Shown in pieces: positions 1 through 10,454 of a stretch of DNA of 64,000 nt. How positions within the stretch are numbered: position 1 is the first letter of the stretch; each line of letters opens with the position of its first letter. Both the position numbers and the translations under genes were made by a program. This DNA comes from Kitasatospora sp. MAA19 (GTDB taxonomy: Bacteria > Actinomycetota > Actinomycetes > Streptomycetales > Streptomycetaceae): positions 124,001 through 188,000 of the forward strand of contig NZ_JARXYZ010000012.1 in NCBI RefSeq assembly GCF_029894125.1. The letters run 5' to 3'. The notes beneath the pieces were generated by a model. It did no database searches and was not told the DNA's origin. It saw only the letters and a program-made list of their open reading frames with translations.

Positions 1-1351
1 CCGGCCGCCAGCTCAGCACCCGCTCGCGGTGCTCGACCAGGACCAGCCAGGACCCGGCCCGCTCCTCCAGCGCGGCGAGCACCCGGTCGGCCGGGCAGCC
101 GGGCAGCTCCTGGCCGGTGAGGGTGAGGCCGGGCGCCCAGCGGTAGGAGCGCAGCGCGCCGCCGGCCGCCGTCCAGACCGTCATCTCCCCGGCGGAGTTG
201 ACCGCCCCCGCGAGCCCGCTGACCCCGCGCGCGGCCTCCCACCAGCCGGCCGCGGTGCCGACCCAGAGCGTGCCGCCGCGGTCCTCGGCGCAGACCACCA
301 GCTCGCCCGCGCGCCCGGCCCAGCCGGCCACCAGCTCCCGTACCGCGCCGGGCCCCTGACCGGCCGGCAAGCGCTGCCCGCCGTGCCCGGGGCCGGCCAG
401 TGCCGTGCCGTCGGCGCCGCCGGTGACCAGCAGCGGCCGGCCGGCCCGGTCGGGCAGCACGGCCAGGCCCGCGGTCCGCGCCACCGGCCGGTGGGAGCGC
501 AGGAGTTCGCGGCCGCGCGCGACCCACGGGCCGAGCGGGGAGGGGCGGCGGTCCGGGTCGCGGGCCAGCGGCTCGCAGGCCCAGCGCGCCAGCTCCTCGC
601 CGTAGCCGGCGGCGAGCAGTTCGGCGCGGGCCTGCTCGGCGGCCAGCCGGTGGTCGAGCCGGCCGTGGTCGGGCAGCAGCAGGGCGCGGGCGAGGGTGCC
701 GACCGCGAACAGGTCCTTGGCGGTGGTCGGGAAGCCGCCGACCTGCTCGGCCTCCGGCGGGACGTGCCCGGGGGTGAACACCGCGACGGTGAGGGTGTGG
801 TCGAGCGGGGCCAGGAAGGTCAGGTCGATCAGCTTGACCTGGCCCTGCGCGTCCACCAGGACGTTGGCGGGGGAGATGTCCCGGTGCACCCAGCGCTTGC
901 GGTGCAGCTCGTCGACGATCCGGCAGAGCCGGGCCAGCACCTCGGCCACCGCCGCCGGCCCGCCACGCTGGGTGCGGCCCCAGGTGTGCAGCGGCACGCC
1001 CTCGACCCAGGGGGAGATCTGGTAGCCGAGCAGCCCGCCGGAGGGCGCGGCGCCGGGCCGGTGCGGGGAGGGCCCGAGCAGGAAGCTGGGCACCACCAGG
1101 TCGGTCACGCCCAGGCGGTGGGCATTGTGCGAGACGTCGTCCCAACGCCCGAGCCAGCGACGCACTTCGGAGGGGTCTCGCTCCAGCATGATCTTCGCGG
1201 CGACCAGCTCCTTGAGCCCGCTGTGGCCGGTCCGCACCGCTCGCCACACCTCGGCCTCGCCGCCCCGGTGGTGGAACTCCAGGAGTTCGTACTGCTCGGG
1301 GTCGAACTCCGGTCCGAACCGGAGCCCGGGCACCCAACGCGACTCGGACAC
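1..1351 (-). CDS. Serine/threonine protein kinase with C-terminal propeller-like repeats (partial)
   Basis: Eukaryotic-type kinase read right to left from GTG at 1351 (MSESRWVPGLRFGPEF), with a G-rich stretch at the ribosome-binding position; the C-terminus lies beyond the left edge. Visible elements in order: a glycine-loop region (HHRGGEAEVWRAV), the ATP-binding lysine in VAAKIML, the catalytic loop HRDISPANVLV, then LIDLTF where DFG is normal, so the metal-binding Asp is kept but Phe-Gly is not. After the catalytic domain come short blocks such as LLVTGGADGTALAG and LVVCAEDRGGTLWVGT that resemble WD40 or beta-propeller blades. No transmembrane segment is seen in the visible part. It is transcribed divergently from the TPR/J/GrpE/Hsp70 operon across 288 bp, so it probably regulates or senses that chaperone machine. 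The kinase call is firm; its target is inference. Confidence 0.85.
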   Translation of the reverse strand, partial: MSESRWVPGLRFGPEFDPEQYELLEFHHRGGEAEVWRAVRTGHSGLKELVAAKIMLERDPSEVRRWLGRWDDVSHNAHRLGVTDLVVPSFLLGPSPHRPGAAPSGGLLGYQISPWVEGVPLHTWGRTQRGGPAAVAEVLARLCRIVDELHRKRWVHRDISPANVLVDAQGQVKLIDLTFLAPLDHTLTVAVFTPGHVPPEAEQVGGFPTTAKDLFAVGTLARALLLPDHGRLDHRLAAEQARAELLAAGYGEELARWACEPLARDPDRRPSPLGPWVARGRELLRSHRPVARTAGLAVLPDRAGRPLLVTGGADGTALAGPGHGGQRLPAGQGPGAVRELVAGWAGRAGELVVCAEDRGGTLWVGTAAGWWEAARGVSGLAGAVNSAGEMTVWTAAGGALRSYRWAPGLTLTGQELPGCPADRVLAALEERAGSWLVLVEHRERVLSWRP

Positions 1352-1576
1352 ACAACCCCCGACTGACCCCTGTTGGCTTGTCACCGACGCTGGGCCGGTC
1401 CTGACGCGCTGCTGTGCTGCTTCGTACGTGCTGCTTCGTGCGAGTGGCCTCGTACGTCGTGCGTCCTGCGTGCTGTTTCCCGTGCGCTGCCCAGGATAGT
1501 GCTCCTTTCTGTTCGTCTGACCGGTGGAGGGCCTATTCTGATGGGCGCCCGAGCAACATCACGACACGACGTCAAC

Positions 1577-1606
1577 TCATGATCGTCCGAAGCTTGTTGA
1601 TCATGA
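1577..1606. promoter_or_regulatory. Perfect inverted repeat upstream of the TPR/Hsp70 operon
   Basis: TCATGATC at 1577-1584 is mirrored exactly by GATCATGA at 1599-1606 with a 14-nt spacer, ending 33 nt before the ATG of the TPR gene. It lies in the divergent region between the kinase gene and the chaperone operon and is AT-richer than its surroundings. It could be an operator for a dimeric repressor or a hairpin in the 5' leader. Nearby on the kinase side (about 1417-1476) are repeats of CGTACGT and GCTTCGT. The role is inferred. Confidence 0.45.
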
Positions 1607-1639
1607 CGGGGGCGAACTCGACGCGCAGGGGGACGGTGC

Positions 1640-4600
1640 ATGGCGCAGCTCGCGGTGCTGTTGATCGTGGTGGCACTGGCCGGTGCGGCAGCCGTCGTAC
1701 TGGTCCGCCGCCGACAGGCCCTGGACGCCGAGGCGGTGGCCAAGGCGCTGGCCGCGGCGGCCGAACGGCTCGCCGCCGGCAAGGCCCCGCAGGCCCGGCG
1801 CCGGTACGAGCGCCTCGCCCGCCGACTCGCCGCCGGCCCCGCGGAGCTGGGCCCACAGCGCGGTCTCGCCCTGCTCGGCCAGGCCGAGGCCACCATCCCC
1901 ACCGGCGACCGGCCGTCCACCCTCGCCCTGCACCGCGAGGCCTTCCCGCTGCTCGCGGACCCGGCCCGGCAGGTACCCCGGTGGAGCCTGCGCCACCTCG
2001 CCGAGGAGCGGATATCCGCCCCGGACGGCGACCTCGGGCCGCTGCTCGCCTTCCTCCAGGCCGTCGCCGACGGCGCCGAACCCGGCGAGGAGGCCGCGGC
2101 GGCAGCCCGCGCCGTGGACTGGCTGCAGCGGCTCTGCCGCGAGGGCACCCCCGAGCAGCGCGAGAGCGCCACCACCCGGACCCTGGCCGCGCTGCCCGGC
2201 CGGGACTGGCCGGTGCTGGCCCGCTCCGCCCTGCTGCGCGGCACCGACCGCGCCGCCGAGGCCGAGGCCCTGCTCGCCGCGGCCGCGCCCGGCGGCAGCG
2301 GCGAACTCTGGTTCCGCTGGGGCGCCCAGCTGTTCACCCTGCACCGGGACGAACCCGCCGTCGCCGCCTTCGACGAGGCGCTGCGGCGCGGCCCCGGCGA
2401 GCCCTCCCCGTGGGTGCGCGGCCCGGCGCTGCGCACCGACAGCCTGCTCTTCCGCGGCCTGGCCCGGCAGCGGCTCGGCGCCACCGACGCCGCGTGGGCC
2501 GACCTCGCGGCCGCCGCCACCGAGACCCCCGGCGACCCCCGCCCCCGCTACGCCCTCGGCCGGCTCGCCCTGCTGCTCGGCGCCGACGACCAGGCCCGGG
2601 AGCAGTTCACCGCCGCCCTGACCGTCCAACCCTCCTTCGCCCCGGCCCGGTTCGGCCTCGCCCTGGTGCACGAGCGGGCCGCGCGCCCCGCCGAGGCGGC
2701 CGCCGACTACCGCACCGGCCTGGGCCTGGCCCCCGACTGGCGCCCCGCCCGGGTCCGGCTCGGGGCGGCCCTGCTCGCCGCCGGCGAGGCGGCCGAGGCC
2801 GAGCCCGTCCTCGGCGCCGAGGCCGACACCGAACCGGACTCCCGCTGGGCCCGGATCGCCGCCTTCCACCACGGTCTCGCCCTGGCCCGTACCGACGACC
2901 CGGCCGGCGCCCTGGCCCGCTGGGAGCCGCTGCGCGACGAGGAGCTGCGCGAGCGGCTCGCCCTGGCCCGCGACCGGCTCGCCCGCACCCGGCTGGCCGC
3001 CGACCCGGTGGCCGCCCGGGAGCTCTGGCAGCAGGCCGCCGCCGACCACCCGGCCGCCCCCGGCTACCGGGCCGCGCTGCGCGAGGCCGCCCTGCGCGAG
3101 GCCGCGCACCTGCTGGTCACCGGCCGCGACCACCCCGAACCGCGCGAGCGGGCCGCCGCCGCCCTCGCCCTCGCCGACGCCCTGCCCGGCGCCGTCACCC
3201 ACCGGCAGGCCCGGCTGCGCGCCGCGCTCGCTCTGGCCGAGGGCTCGACGGAACCGCCGGCGACCCTGCTCGACCCCGCCACCGGGCCGCGCGACCGCTA
3301 CCACCTGGCCGCCGTCGCCCTGCTGACCGGCCGTCCGGTCCAGACCATCGCCCTGCTCGCCCCGCTCGCCCCCGACCCGGCCGGCGACCCCGCCCTGGCC
3401 CGGCTGCGGGCGCTGCTCGCCGAACGGGCCGGCAACTGGGCCACCGCGCTGGACTGGTACCGCCACTTCCTGACCGCCGGTACCGCCCCCGAGCCGCCGC
3501 AGCCGCTTCCCGAGACCGCCGAGTGCGGGGTCTGCGCGGGCCCCGCCACCGACGCCTGCGCCGGCTGCGGCCGGGAGGCCTGCGCCGCCCACCTGCACCG
3601 CCCCGCCGACGCCGCCTCGCCGCGCTGCGTGCGCTGCGCCGCGCCCGCACTGCGCGCCGTCCTGGACTGCGCCCGCCGGGCCGGGGTGCCCGAACAGGCC
3701 GAGCCCGTCCTCGCCGCCTGGACGCAGGCGCTCGGCGACAGCCCCGCCGCCGCGCCCGTACGGCTGGACCTCGCCCTGCTGCGCGCCGAACTCGGCCGGC
3801 TGGACGAGGCCCTGGCCGACCTGCCGGAGGACCACGGCGCCGCGCGCAGCGCCGTCCTGCTCCGCCGGGCCGGCGCCGCCCTGGACGCCGGGGAGCCCGG
3901 CCGCGCGGCCGGCGACCTGCGCCGGGTGCTCACCCTCGCCCCGGGCCACCCGCAGGCCGCCGCCGCGCTCGTCCTGCTCGCCGAGCACGAGGCCCACCAG
4001 CACGCCGTCGAGGGCCGCCACCGCGAAGCCTGGAACGGCTACCACGCGTTGCTGCTCACGGACCCGGCCCACCCCCGGCTGCTGCACGCCCTCGGCCTGG
4101 CCGGCTACCGGCTGGCCGTCTCCACCCAGGAGGAGGCGGCGCCCGACGAGCGGATCTGGGCCTGGACGCTCGGCTGCCTGGTCGCCGCCCTGCACCAGCC
4201 CGACCTGTGGGCGGAGTCCGCCCGGATCACCGGCCGCCCGGTCGAACCGCCGCGGATGTCCGCCGCCCGCAGCGCGCTCACCGACCGCCTCCGCGAGGAC
4301 CTGCGCGCGCTGGACCGGGCCGCCGGCCGCAGCGGCGACGAGGTCACCGCCTGGACGCTGCTCCTCGGCATGGAGGCGCACAGCGCGGACGCCTTCGCCC
4401 AGGAGGACGTCCGGATCACCCTGCCCGGCCGCCCGGCCCGACGCCTGGCGCTCGGCCCCGCCCTCGACCGACTGCTCCGCCAGGAGCCCGAACTCGCCGC
4501 CTGGGCCGCCGGGTTCGACGAGGCGGTGCGGGCCTGGCGGCGGCCGGAGAGCCCCGACGGGCACCCGCTGACCCGGGCCCTCGGCCTGTTCGGCGACCTC

Positions 4601-5758
4601 GGCCCGCAGCGCTACCTGCTCCTCCAGGGCCGCCAGGCCGCCGCCGTCGGCGCCCTGGACGCGGTGCCCGAGGCCGAACGCGGCGCCGGCTGGCAGGGCC
4701 TGCTCGGCGAGAGCCTGGTCAGCCAGGCCCGCGAGCACCACCGCAACCAGGACTGGCGCGAGGCCCTGGACTGCCTCACCCGGGCCCGCACCGTGCCCGG
4801 CACCGTACTGCCCGCCGACGCGCCCGCGATCGCCGCCGAATCCGGCGTACGAGCCGCCCGCGCCCTGCTCAAGAGCAGCGACGACGACCAGGCGGGCGCC
4901 ACCGAACTCCTGGAGAAGGCCCTCGCGCTGGCCCCCGACCACCCCGAGGTGCGCGGCGACCTCGGCGCCACCTACGCCCAGTGGGCCCGCAAGATCAACA
5001 ACGAGGACAAGGACTACCCCCGCGCCCTGGTCCTGCTGCGCAAGAGCCTCGAACTCGCCCCCGGCGAGCCGACCGCCCGGCACTTCCTGGAGGCCGCCCT
5101 CGGCAACCGGGCCAGCCAGCTCAGCCGCCCCGACGCCACCGACGCGGAGCTGGAGGAGGCCGCCGAGGCGTGGCGGGAACTGATCACGCTCAACCCGGAC
5201 CCGGACCACCGGCACGGCCTCGCCTTCGTGCTGCGCCACCTCGCCCGCTCCGCCGCCTTCGCCGACCACCGGGCCCTCGCCGTCGGCCGGATGGCGGACG
5301 CCCTGCGGGCCGACCCGGAGTGGGACGGCGACGTCGAGCAGGAGGCCCCGCGCCGGGTCGCCGTGATGCTCGCCAACCACATGCTGGACAACCTGCAGGA
5401 CCGCCCGTTCACGACCCAGGCCGCCATGCTGCAGAAGGCCAGGGCCTACGACGACTCGCCCGACATCCGCCGCCTGATGGTCAGTGTCTGGCGCGGCGAG
5501 GCCATCGGCCACTACGAGGCCCACCGCTACCCCGAGGCGACCCGGCTGCTGGAGGAGGCGCTCAACCTGGCCCGCACGCCGGAGGACGTCACCAAGCTGC
5601 ACATCGAACTGAGCGTCGTCTACAGCTCCTACGCCGTCAACCGGGCCAACCTGCGCCAGTTCAGGGAGGCCCGCCAGCTGATCCGCCAGGCCGTCGAGCA
5701 CAACCCGGACGACCGCGACCTGCGCGCCCTGCAGCGCAGGATCGGCGCGCTGCGCTGA
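1640..5758 (+). CDS. Giant membrane-anchored TPR protein with embedded zinc-binding module
   Basis: 1372 residues from ATG 1640 with AGGGGGA upstream. An N-terminal hydrophobic helix (about residues 3-22, LAVLLIVVALAGAAAVVLV) followed by RRR predicts a membrane anchor with the bulk in the cytoplasm. The rest is almost all helical tetratricopeptide-like repeats, for example AWADLAAAATETPGDPRPRY, YRTGLGLAPDWRPARVRLG and LEKALALAPDHPEVRGDLG. Around residues 629-680 the repeats are interrupted by a B-box-like cysteine/histidine cluster (CGVCAGP, CAGCGRE, CAAHLH, CVRC) that probably binds zinc. It is the first gene of the chaperone operon, 85 bp before the J-like gene. The family suggests a scaffold or client adaptor for the Hsp70; no enzymatic motif was seen. 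Confidence 0.85.
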   Translation: MAQLAVLLIVVALAGAAAVVLVRRRQALDAEAVAKALAAAAERLAAGKAPQARRRYERLARRLAAGPAELGPQRGLALLGQAEATIPTGDRPSTLALHREAFPLLADPARQVPRWSLRHLAEERISAPDGDLGPLLAFLQAVADGAEPGEEAAAAARAVDWLQRLCREGTPEQRESATTRTLAALPGRDWPVLARSALLRGTDRAAEAEALLAAAAPGGSGELWFRWGAQLFTLHRDEPAVAAFDEALRRGPGEPSPWVRGPALRTDSLLFRGLARQRLGATDAAWADLAAAATETPGDPRPRYALGRLALLLGADDQAREQFTAALTVQPSFAPARFGLALVHERAARPAEAAADYRTGLGLAPDWRPARVRLGAALLAAGEAAEAEPVLGAEADTEPDSRWARIAAFHHGLALARTDDPAGALARWEPLRDEELRERLALARDRLARTRLAADPVAARELWQQAAADHPAAPGYRAALREAALREAAHLLVTGRDHPEPRERAAAALALADALPGAVTHRQARLRAALALAEGSTEPPATLLDPATGPRDRYHLAAVALLTGRPVQTIALLAPLAPDPAGDPALARLRALLAERAGNWATALDWYRHFLTAGTAPEPPQPLPETAECGVCAGPATDACAGCGREACAAHLHRPADAASPRCVRCAAPALRAVLDCARRAGVPEQAEPVLAAWTQALGDSPAAAPVRLDLALLRAELGRLDEALADLPEDHGAARSAVLLRRAGAALDAGEPGRAAGDLRRVLTLAPGHPQAAAALVLLAEHEAHQHAVEGRHREAWNGYHALLLTDPAHPRLLHALGLAGYRLAVSTQEEAAPDERIWAWTLGCLVAALHQPDLWAESARITGRPVEPPRMSAARSALTDRLREDLRALDRAAGRSGDEVTAWTLLLGMEAHSADAFAQEDVRITLPGRPARRLALGPALDRLLRQEPELAAWAAGFDEAVRAWRRPESPDGHPLTRALGLFGDLGPQRYLLLQGRQAAAVGALDAVPEAERGAGWQGLLGESLVSQAREHHRNQDWREALDCLTRARTVPGTVLPADAPAIAAESGVRAARALLKSSDDDQAGATELLEKALALAPDHPEVRGDLGATYAQWARKINNEDKDYPRALVLLRKSLELAPGEPTARHFLEAALGNRASQLSRPDATDAELEEAAEAWRELITLNPDPDHRHGLAFVLRHLARSAAFADHRALAVGRMADALRADPEWDGDVEQEAPRRVAVMLANHMLDNLQDRPFTTQAAMLQKARAYDDSPDIRRLMVSVWRGEAIGHYEAHRYPEATRLLEEALNLARTPEDVTKLHIELSVVYSSYAVNRANLRQFREARQLIRQAVEHNPDDRDLRALQRRIGALR

Positions 5759-5843
5759 CCGCAACCGCAGAGCGGCCACCGTCGTCGTAGGTCCTGCGCC
5801 ATCCCTGAGCCACCGTCAGCCGTGAGGAGAGAAGCCGCCCGCC

Positions 5844-6269
5844 ATGCCACTGCACGAACCGTCGCCGTACGAGGTCCTGGGCGTTGCGCTCACGGCCGGC
5901 GTGCGCGAGATCAACCTCGCCGTCGGCCCGGCGATGCGGGCGGGCCGGTACACCCGCCAGCAGATCCAGGACGCCGCCGCACTGCTGCGAAACCCGGACC
6001 GGCGGCTGGAGTCGGACCTCCAGCGCCCGCTGCCGCCGGAGCCCGTCGACCAGGCGGCCGACCTGCTGGCGCCCGCTCTCGCCGAACCGCTGCTGGTCAT
6101 CGAACGCCCGCCGCTGCCGCCCGCCGCCTCCCTGCTGGCGCTGCACCGGGCCGAGTCGGCGGCCGACTTCGCCGAACCCGCCCCCGGCGGCGCCGATCCC
6201 GAACCGCCCGTCCCTGCCCGCTACGCCGCCGACCTGTCCGTGCTGCCGCAGATCGAGGTACCGGAATGA
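5844..6269 (+). CDS. Degenerate J-domain-like protein lacking HPD
   Basis: 141 residues. The N-terminus (PSPYEVLGVALTAGVREI) looks like helix I and the start of helix II of a DnaJ J-domain, and DAAALLRNPDRRLESDL resembles helices III-IV, where typical J proteins read AYEVLSDPxxRxxYD. The HPD tripeptide expected between helices II and III is absent; the segment reads RAGRYTR. The C-terminal half is Pro/Ala-rich with no other domain. Its TGA overlaps the ATG of the GrpE-like gene (ATGA), so translation is coupled. Known J proteins need HPD to stimulate Hsp70 ATPase, so this one more likely docks or organises than activates in the classical way. The J-domain assignment is moderately secure because of context. 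Confidence 0.7.
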   Translation: MPLHEPSPYEVLGVALTAGVREINLAVGPAMRAGRYTRQQIQDAAALLRNPDRRLESDLQRPLPPEPVDQAADLLAPALAEPLLVIERPPLPPAASLLALHRAESAADFAEPAPGGADPEPPVPARYAADLSVLPQIEVPE

Positions 6270-7021
6270 CCGACGCACCGCCCGCCCCCTCCTACGAGGG
6301 CCACCAGCCGCTGGAGATCCCGCAGCGCGCCCTGGAGGTCGACCTCGACCAGGCGTTCAGCCAACTGCTCTACCGGGCCTCCCTGTTGCAGCGCCTGCGG
6401 GCCGATGAGGCGCAGACCGCCCGGGCCACCCAGCGGGACCTGCTGGGCATCCTGGTCGAGGTGGACGACGCCCTCGCCGCGCTCGGCCTGGACCGTGAAC
6501 TGGTGCTGCTCGGGCGCGGCGCCGGGATCGAGGCCACCCGCCGACGGCTGCTCGGACGGCTCGCCAAGGCGGGGGTGCGCCCGATGCGACTGGAGGGCCT
6601 GGCGGCGGACCCGGCGCTGACCGAGATCGTCGGCACCGAACCGCGGTTCGGGGTGGCGCCGGAGACGGTCGTGCAGACGGTGGTCACCGGGTTCTTCTGG
6701 GGGGAGGAGGTGCTGCGCCGCGCCCAGGTCGTCGTCGCCGCGCCCGCCCCGGAACCGGAGCCGGTGTTCGCCGAGGACGTCGAGCGCGCGCTCGCCCCGG
6801 AGCCCGAGCCGGGGGCGGCGCCGGACCGGCCGGGGGAGCCCGGGCCCGAACCGGCACCCGGGTCCGCGGCCGTGACACCGGAGCCCGCGGCCGTGACACC
6901 GGAGCCCGAACCCGAACCCGAAGCCGCCGCGCCGGTGAACCCCGCCCGGGCCACGACGGCCCCGCCCCGGGCCCGCCGGAAGGGAGCGGCCACGGGCGGC
7001 CGGCGCAAGCGGAAGAAGTAG
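6266..7021 (+). CDS. GrpE-like nucleotide exchange factor
   Basis: 251 residues from the ATG that overlaps the preceding stop. The first about 165 residues follow the GrpE pattern: a helical region (LLYRASLLQRLRADEAQTAR), a middle block (LLGILVEVDDALAALGLD) and the hallmark end FGVAPETVVQTVVTGFFWGEEVLRRAQVVVA, which parallels the GrpE beta domain (HEAV, then GYxLGDRVLRPAxVVVA). The last about 85 residues are a low-complexity Pro/Glu tail with repeated TPEPAAV units and a basic end (GRRKRKK). Its role would be ADP release from the Hsp70 encoded 31 bp downstream. It lacks the long dimerising coiled coil of housekeeping GrpE, so it is a dedicated paralog rather than the general cochaperone. Confidence 0.75.
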   Translation: MTDAPPAPSYEGHQPLEIPQRALEVDLDQAFSQLLYRASLLQRLRADEAQTARATQRDLLGILVEVDDALAALGLDRELVLLGRGAGIEATRRRLLGRLAKAGVRPMRLEGLAADPALTEIVGTEPRFGVAPETVVQTVVTGFFWGEEVLRRAQVVVAAPAPEPEPVFAEDVERALAPEPEPGAAPDRPGEPGPEPAPGSAAVTPEPAAVTPEPEPEPEAAAPVNPARATTAPPRARRKGAATGGRRKRKK

Positions 7022-7052
7022 TCAGGACCACGAGGGGCAAGAGGGGAACGAC

Positions 7053-9616
<2,564 letters not shown>

Positions 9617-9620
<4 letters not shown>

Positions 9621-9967
9621 GCTCCGACGTGACTCCGATCGGCGGGCCGGCTGCCGACGTGCCGCCGATCGAGGTGCTCTGCCCGCAATGCGCCGTCCCG
9701 GCGGACCCGCAGGGCCTGCGCTGCCCGTCCTGCCGGGAGGACCTGGCCGCGCTGGTCCGGCTGCGTTACGCCGCTCGGATCGACTACAACCGGGCGCTGG
9801 ACGCGCTGGCGGCCGGCGACGGGGCGTTCGCGCTCGGGTTGCTGCACCGCGCGGTGGCGGCCGAACCGGGGCTTGAACCGGCCCGGGACCTGCTGGAATC
9901 ACTGAGCGTGTCCGGGTCCTGCGGGCCGCGGTCGGGGGAGCGGGAGGGCGACACGCCCGCTGAGTGA
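9617..9967 (+). CDS. Small zinc-ribbon/TPR-like protein of the Hsp70 operon
   Basis: 116 residues whose ATG overlaps the Hsp70 stop (ATGA). Residues 22-39 hold a zinc ribbon (CPQCAVPADPQGLRCPSC) much like those inside the Hsp70 linker. Then comes one helical hairpin with TPR character (ARIDYNRALDALAAGDGAFA and LLHRAVAAEPGLEPARDLLE). The last about 20 residues look disordered. It is the last gene of the operon in this direction. By composition it may add a zinc ribbon or TPR unit in trans to the Hsp70 or the large TPR protein; no enzyme motif is present. Confidence 0.75.
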
Positions 9968-10012
9968 CCAATTCGGGCTTCCCGGCCTGCCGTCGAGTTC
10001 GATCGGTGCGAG

Positions 10013-10025
10013 TGTGATCGTCACA
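10013..10025. promoter_or_regulatory. Palindrome upstream of the chaplin gene
   Basis: TGTGATCGTCACA is a perfect 13-bp palindrome ending 33 nt before the chaplin ATG. The half-site TGTGA is CRP-like, but the spacer is 3 nt and not 6, so a standard CRP site is not supported. A role in developmental control of the chaplin is a guess. Confidence 0.35.
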
Positions 10026-10058
10026 TGGAAGTTCGCCACCCTCCCAAGGAGTGACGCA

Positions 10059-10298
10059 ATGCGTCTTCGTACCACCCTCGCCGCCACCGCGCTCGCCGCG
10101 GTGGCCGTCCTGGCCGGTGCCGGCACCGCTGCCGCGGGCGACGCGACCGCGAACGGTCTCGCCTTCGGCTCCCCCGGCGTGCTCTCCGGCAACCAGATCC
10201 AGATCCCGATCAACTTCGAGGCCAACGTCTGCGGCAACTCGATCGGCATCATCGGCATCCTCAACCCGGCCATCGCCAACACCTGCGTCAACGGCTGA
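10059..10298 (+). CDS. Short chaplin (hydrophobic surface protein)
   Basis: 79 residues from ATG 10059, chosen because AAGGAG sits 7 nt upstream. It has a Sec signal peptide (MRLRTTLAATALAAVAVLAG, cleavage near TAAAGDA) and a single chaplin domain recognisable from GSPGVLSGNQIQIPINFEANVCG and IGILNPAIANTCVNG. The two conserved cysteines (CG and TC) would form the disulphide known in the family. With no sortase signal it is a short, secreted chaplin. Family members assemble amyloid-like fibrils that make aerial hyphae and spores hydrophobic. The gene is monocistronic and followed by a strong hairpin. Some residues differ from the usual (INFEAN where many have VPVNVPVN). Confidence 0.9.
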   Translation: MRLRTTLAATALAAVAVLAGAGTAAAGDATANGLAFGSPGVLSGNQIQIPINFEANVCGNSIGIIGILNPAIANTCVNG

Positions 10299-10324
10299 CC
10301 CGACTGCTGGGGCTGATCCGACTG

Positions 10325-10360
10325 CTGGGGCCGTCCGTCGAACCCGACGGGCGGCCCCAG
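10325..10360 (+). terminator. Hairpin terminator after the chaplin gene
   Basis: A 16-bp stem (CTGGGGCCGTCCGTCG against CGACGGGCGGCCCCAG, one G-T pair) with a 4-nt loop, 26 nt after the chaplin stop. It is preceded by two copies of CCGACTGCTGGGGC. There is no U-tract, as is usual for high-GC actinobacteria. Confidence 0.75.
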
Positions 10361-10454
10361 CGCCGTGTCCGCACCCCCGTTCGGGGGTGGCGGCGCGGGC
10401 GCGGGACCGCGACCATGGTCCCCGACCCGCACGCGCCCACCCAGGAGTCACACC

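Noticed and set aside
1601..5779. A minus-strand open frame of about 1390 codons opposite the TPR gene.
   Set aside because: It is low-complexity shadow of the TPR gene with no start signal or family motif.
10013..10025. A CRP site before the chaplin.
   Set aside because: Half-sites match but the spacer is 3 nt, not 6; kept only as an unnamed palindrome.
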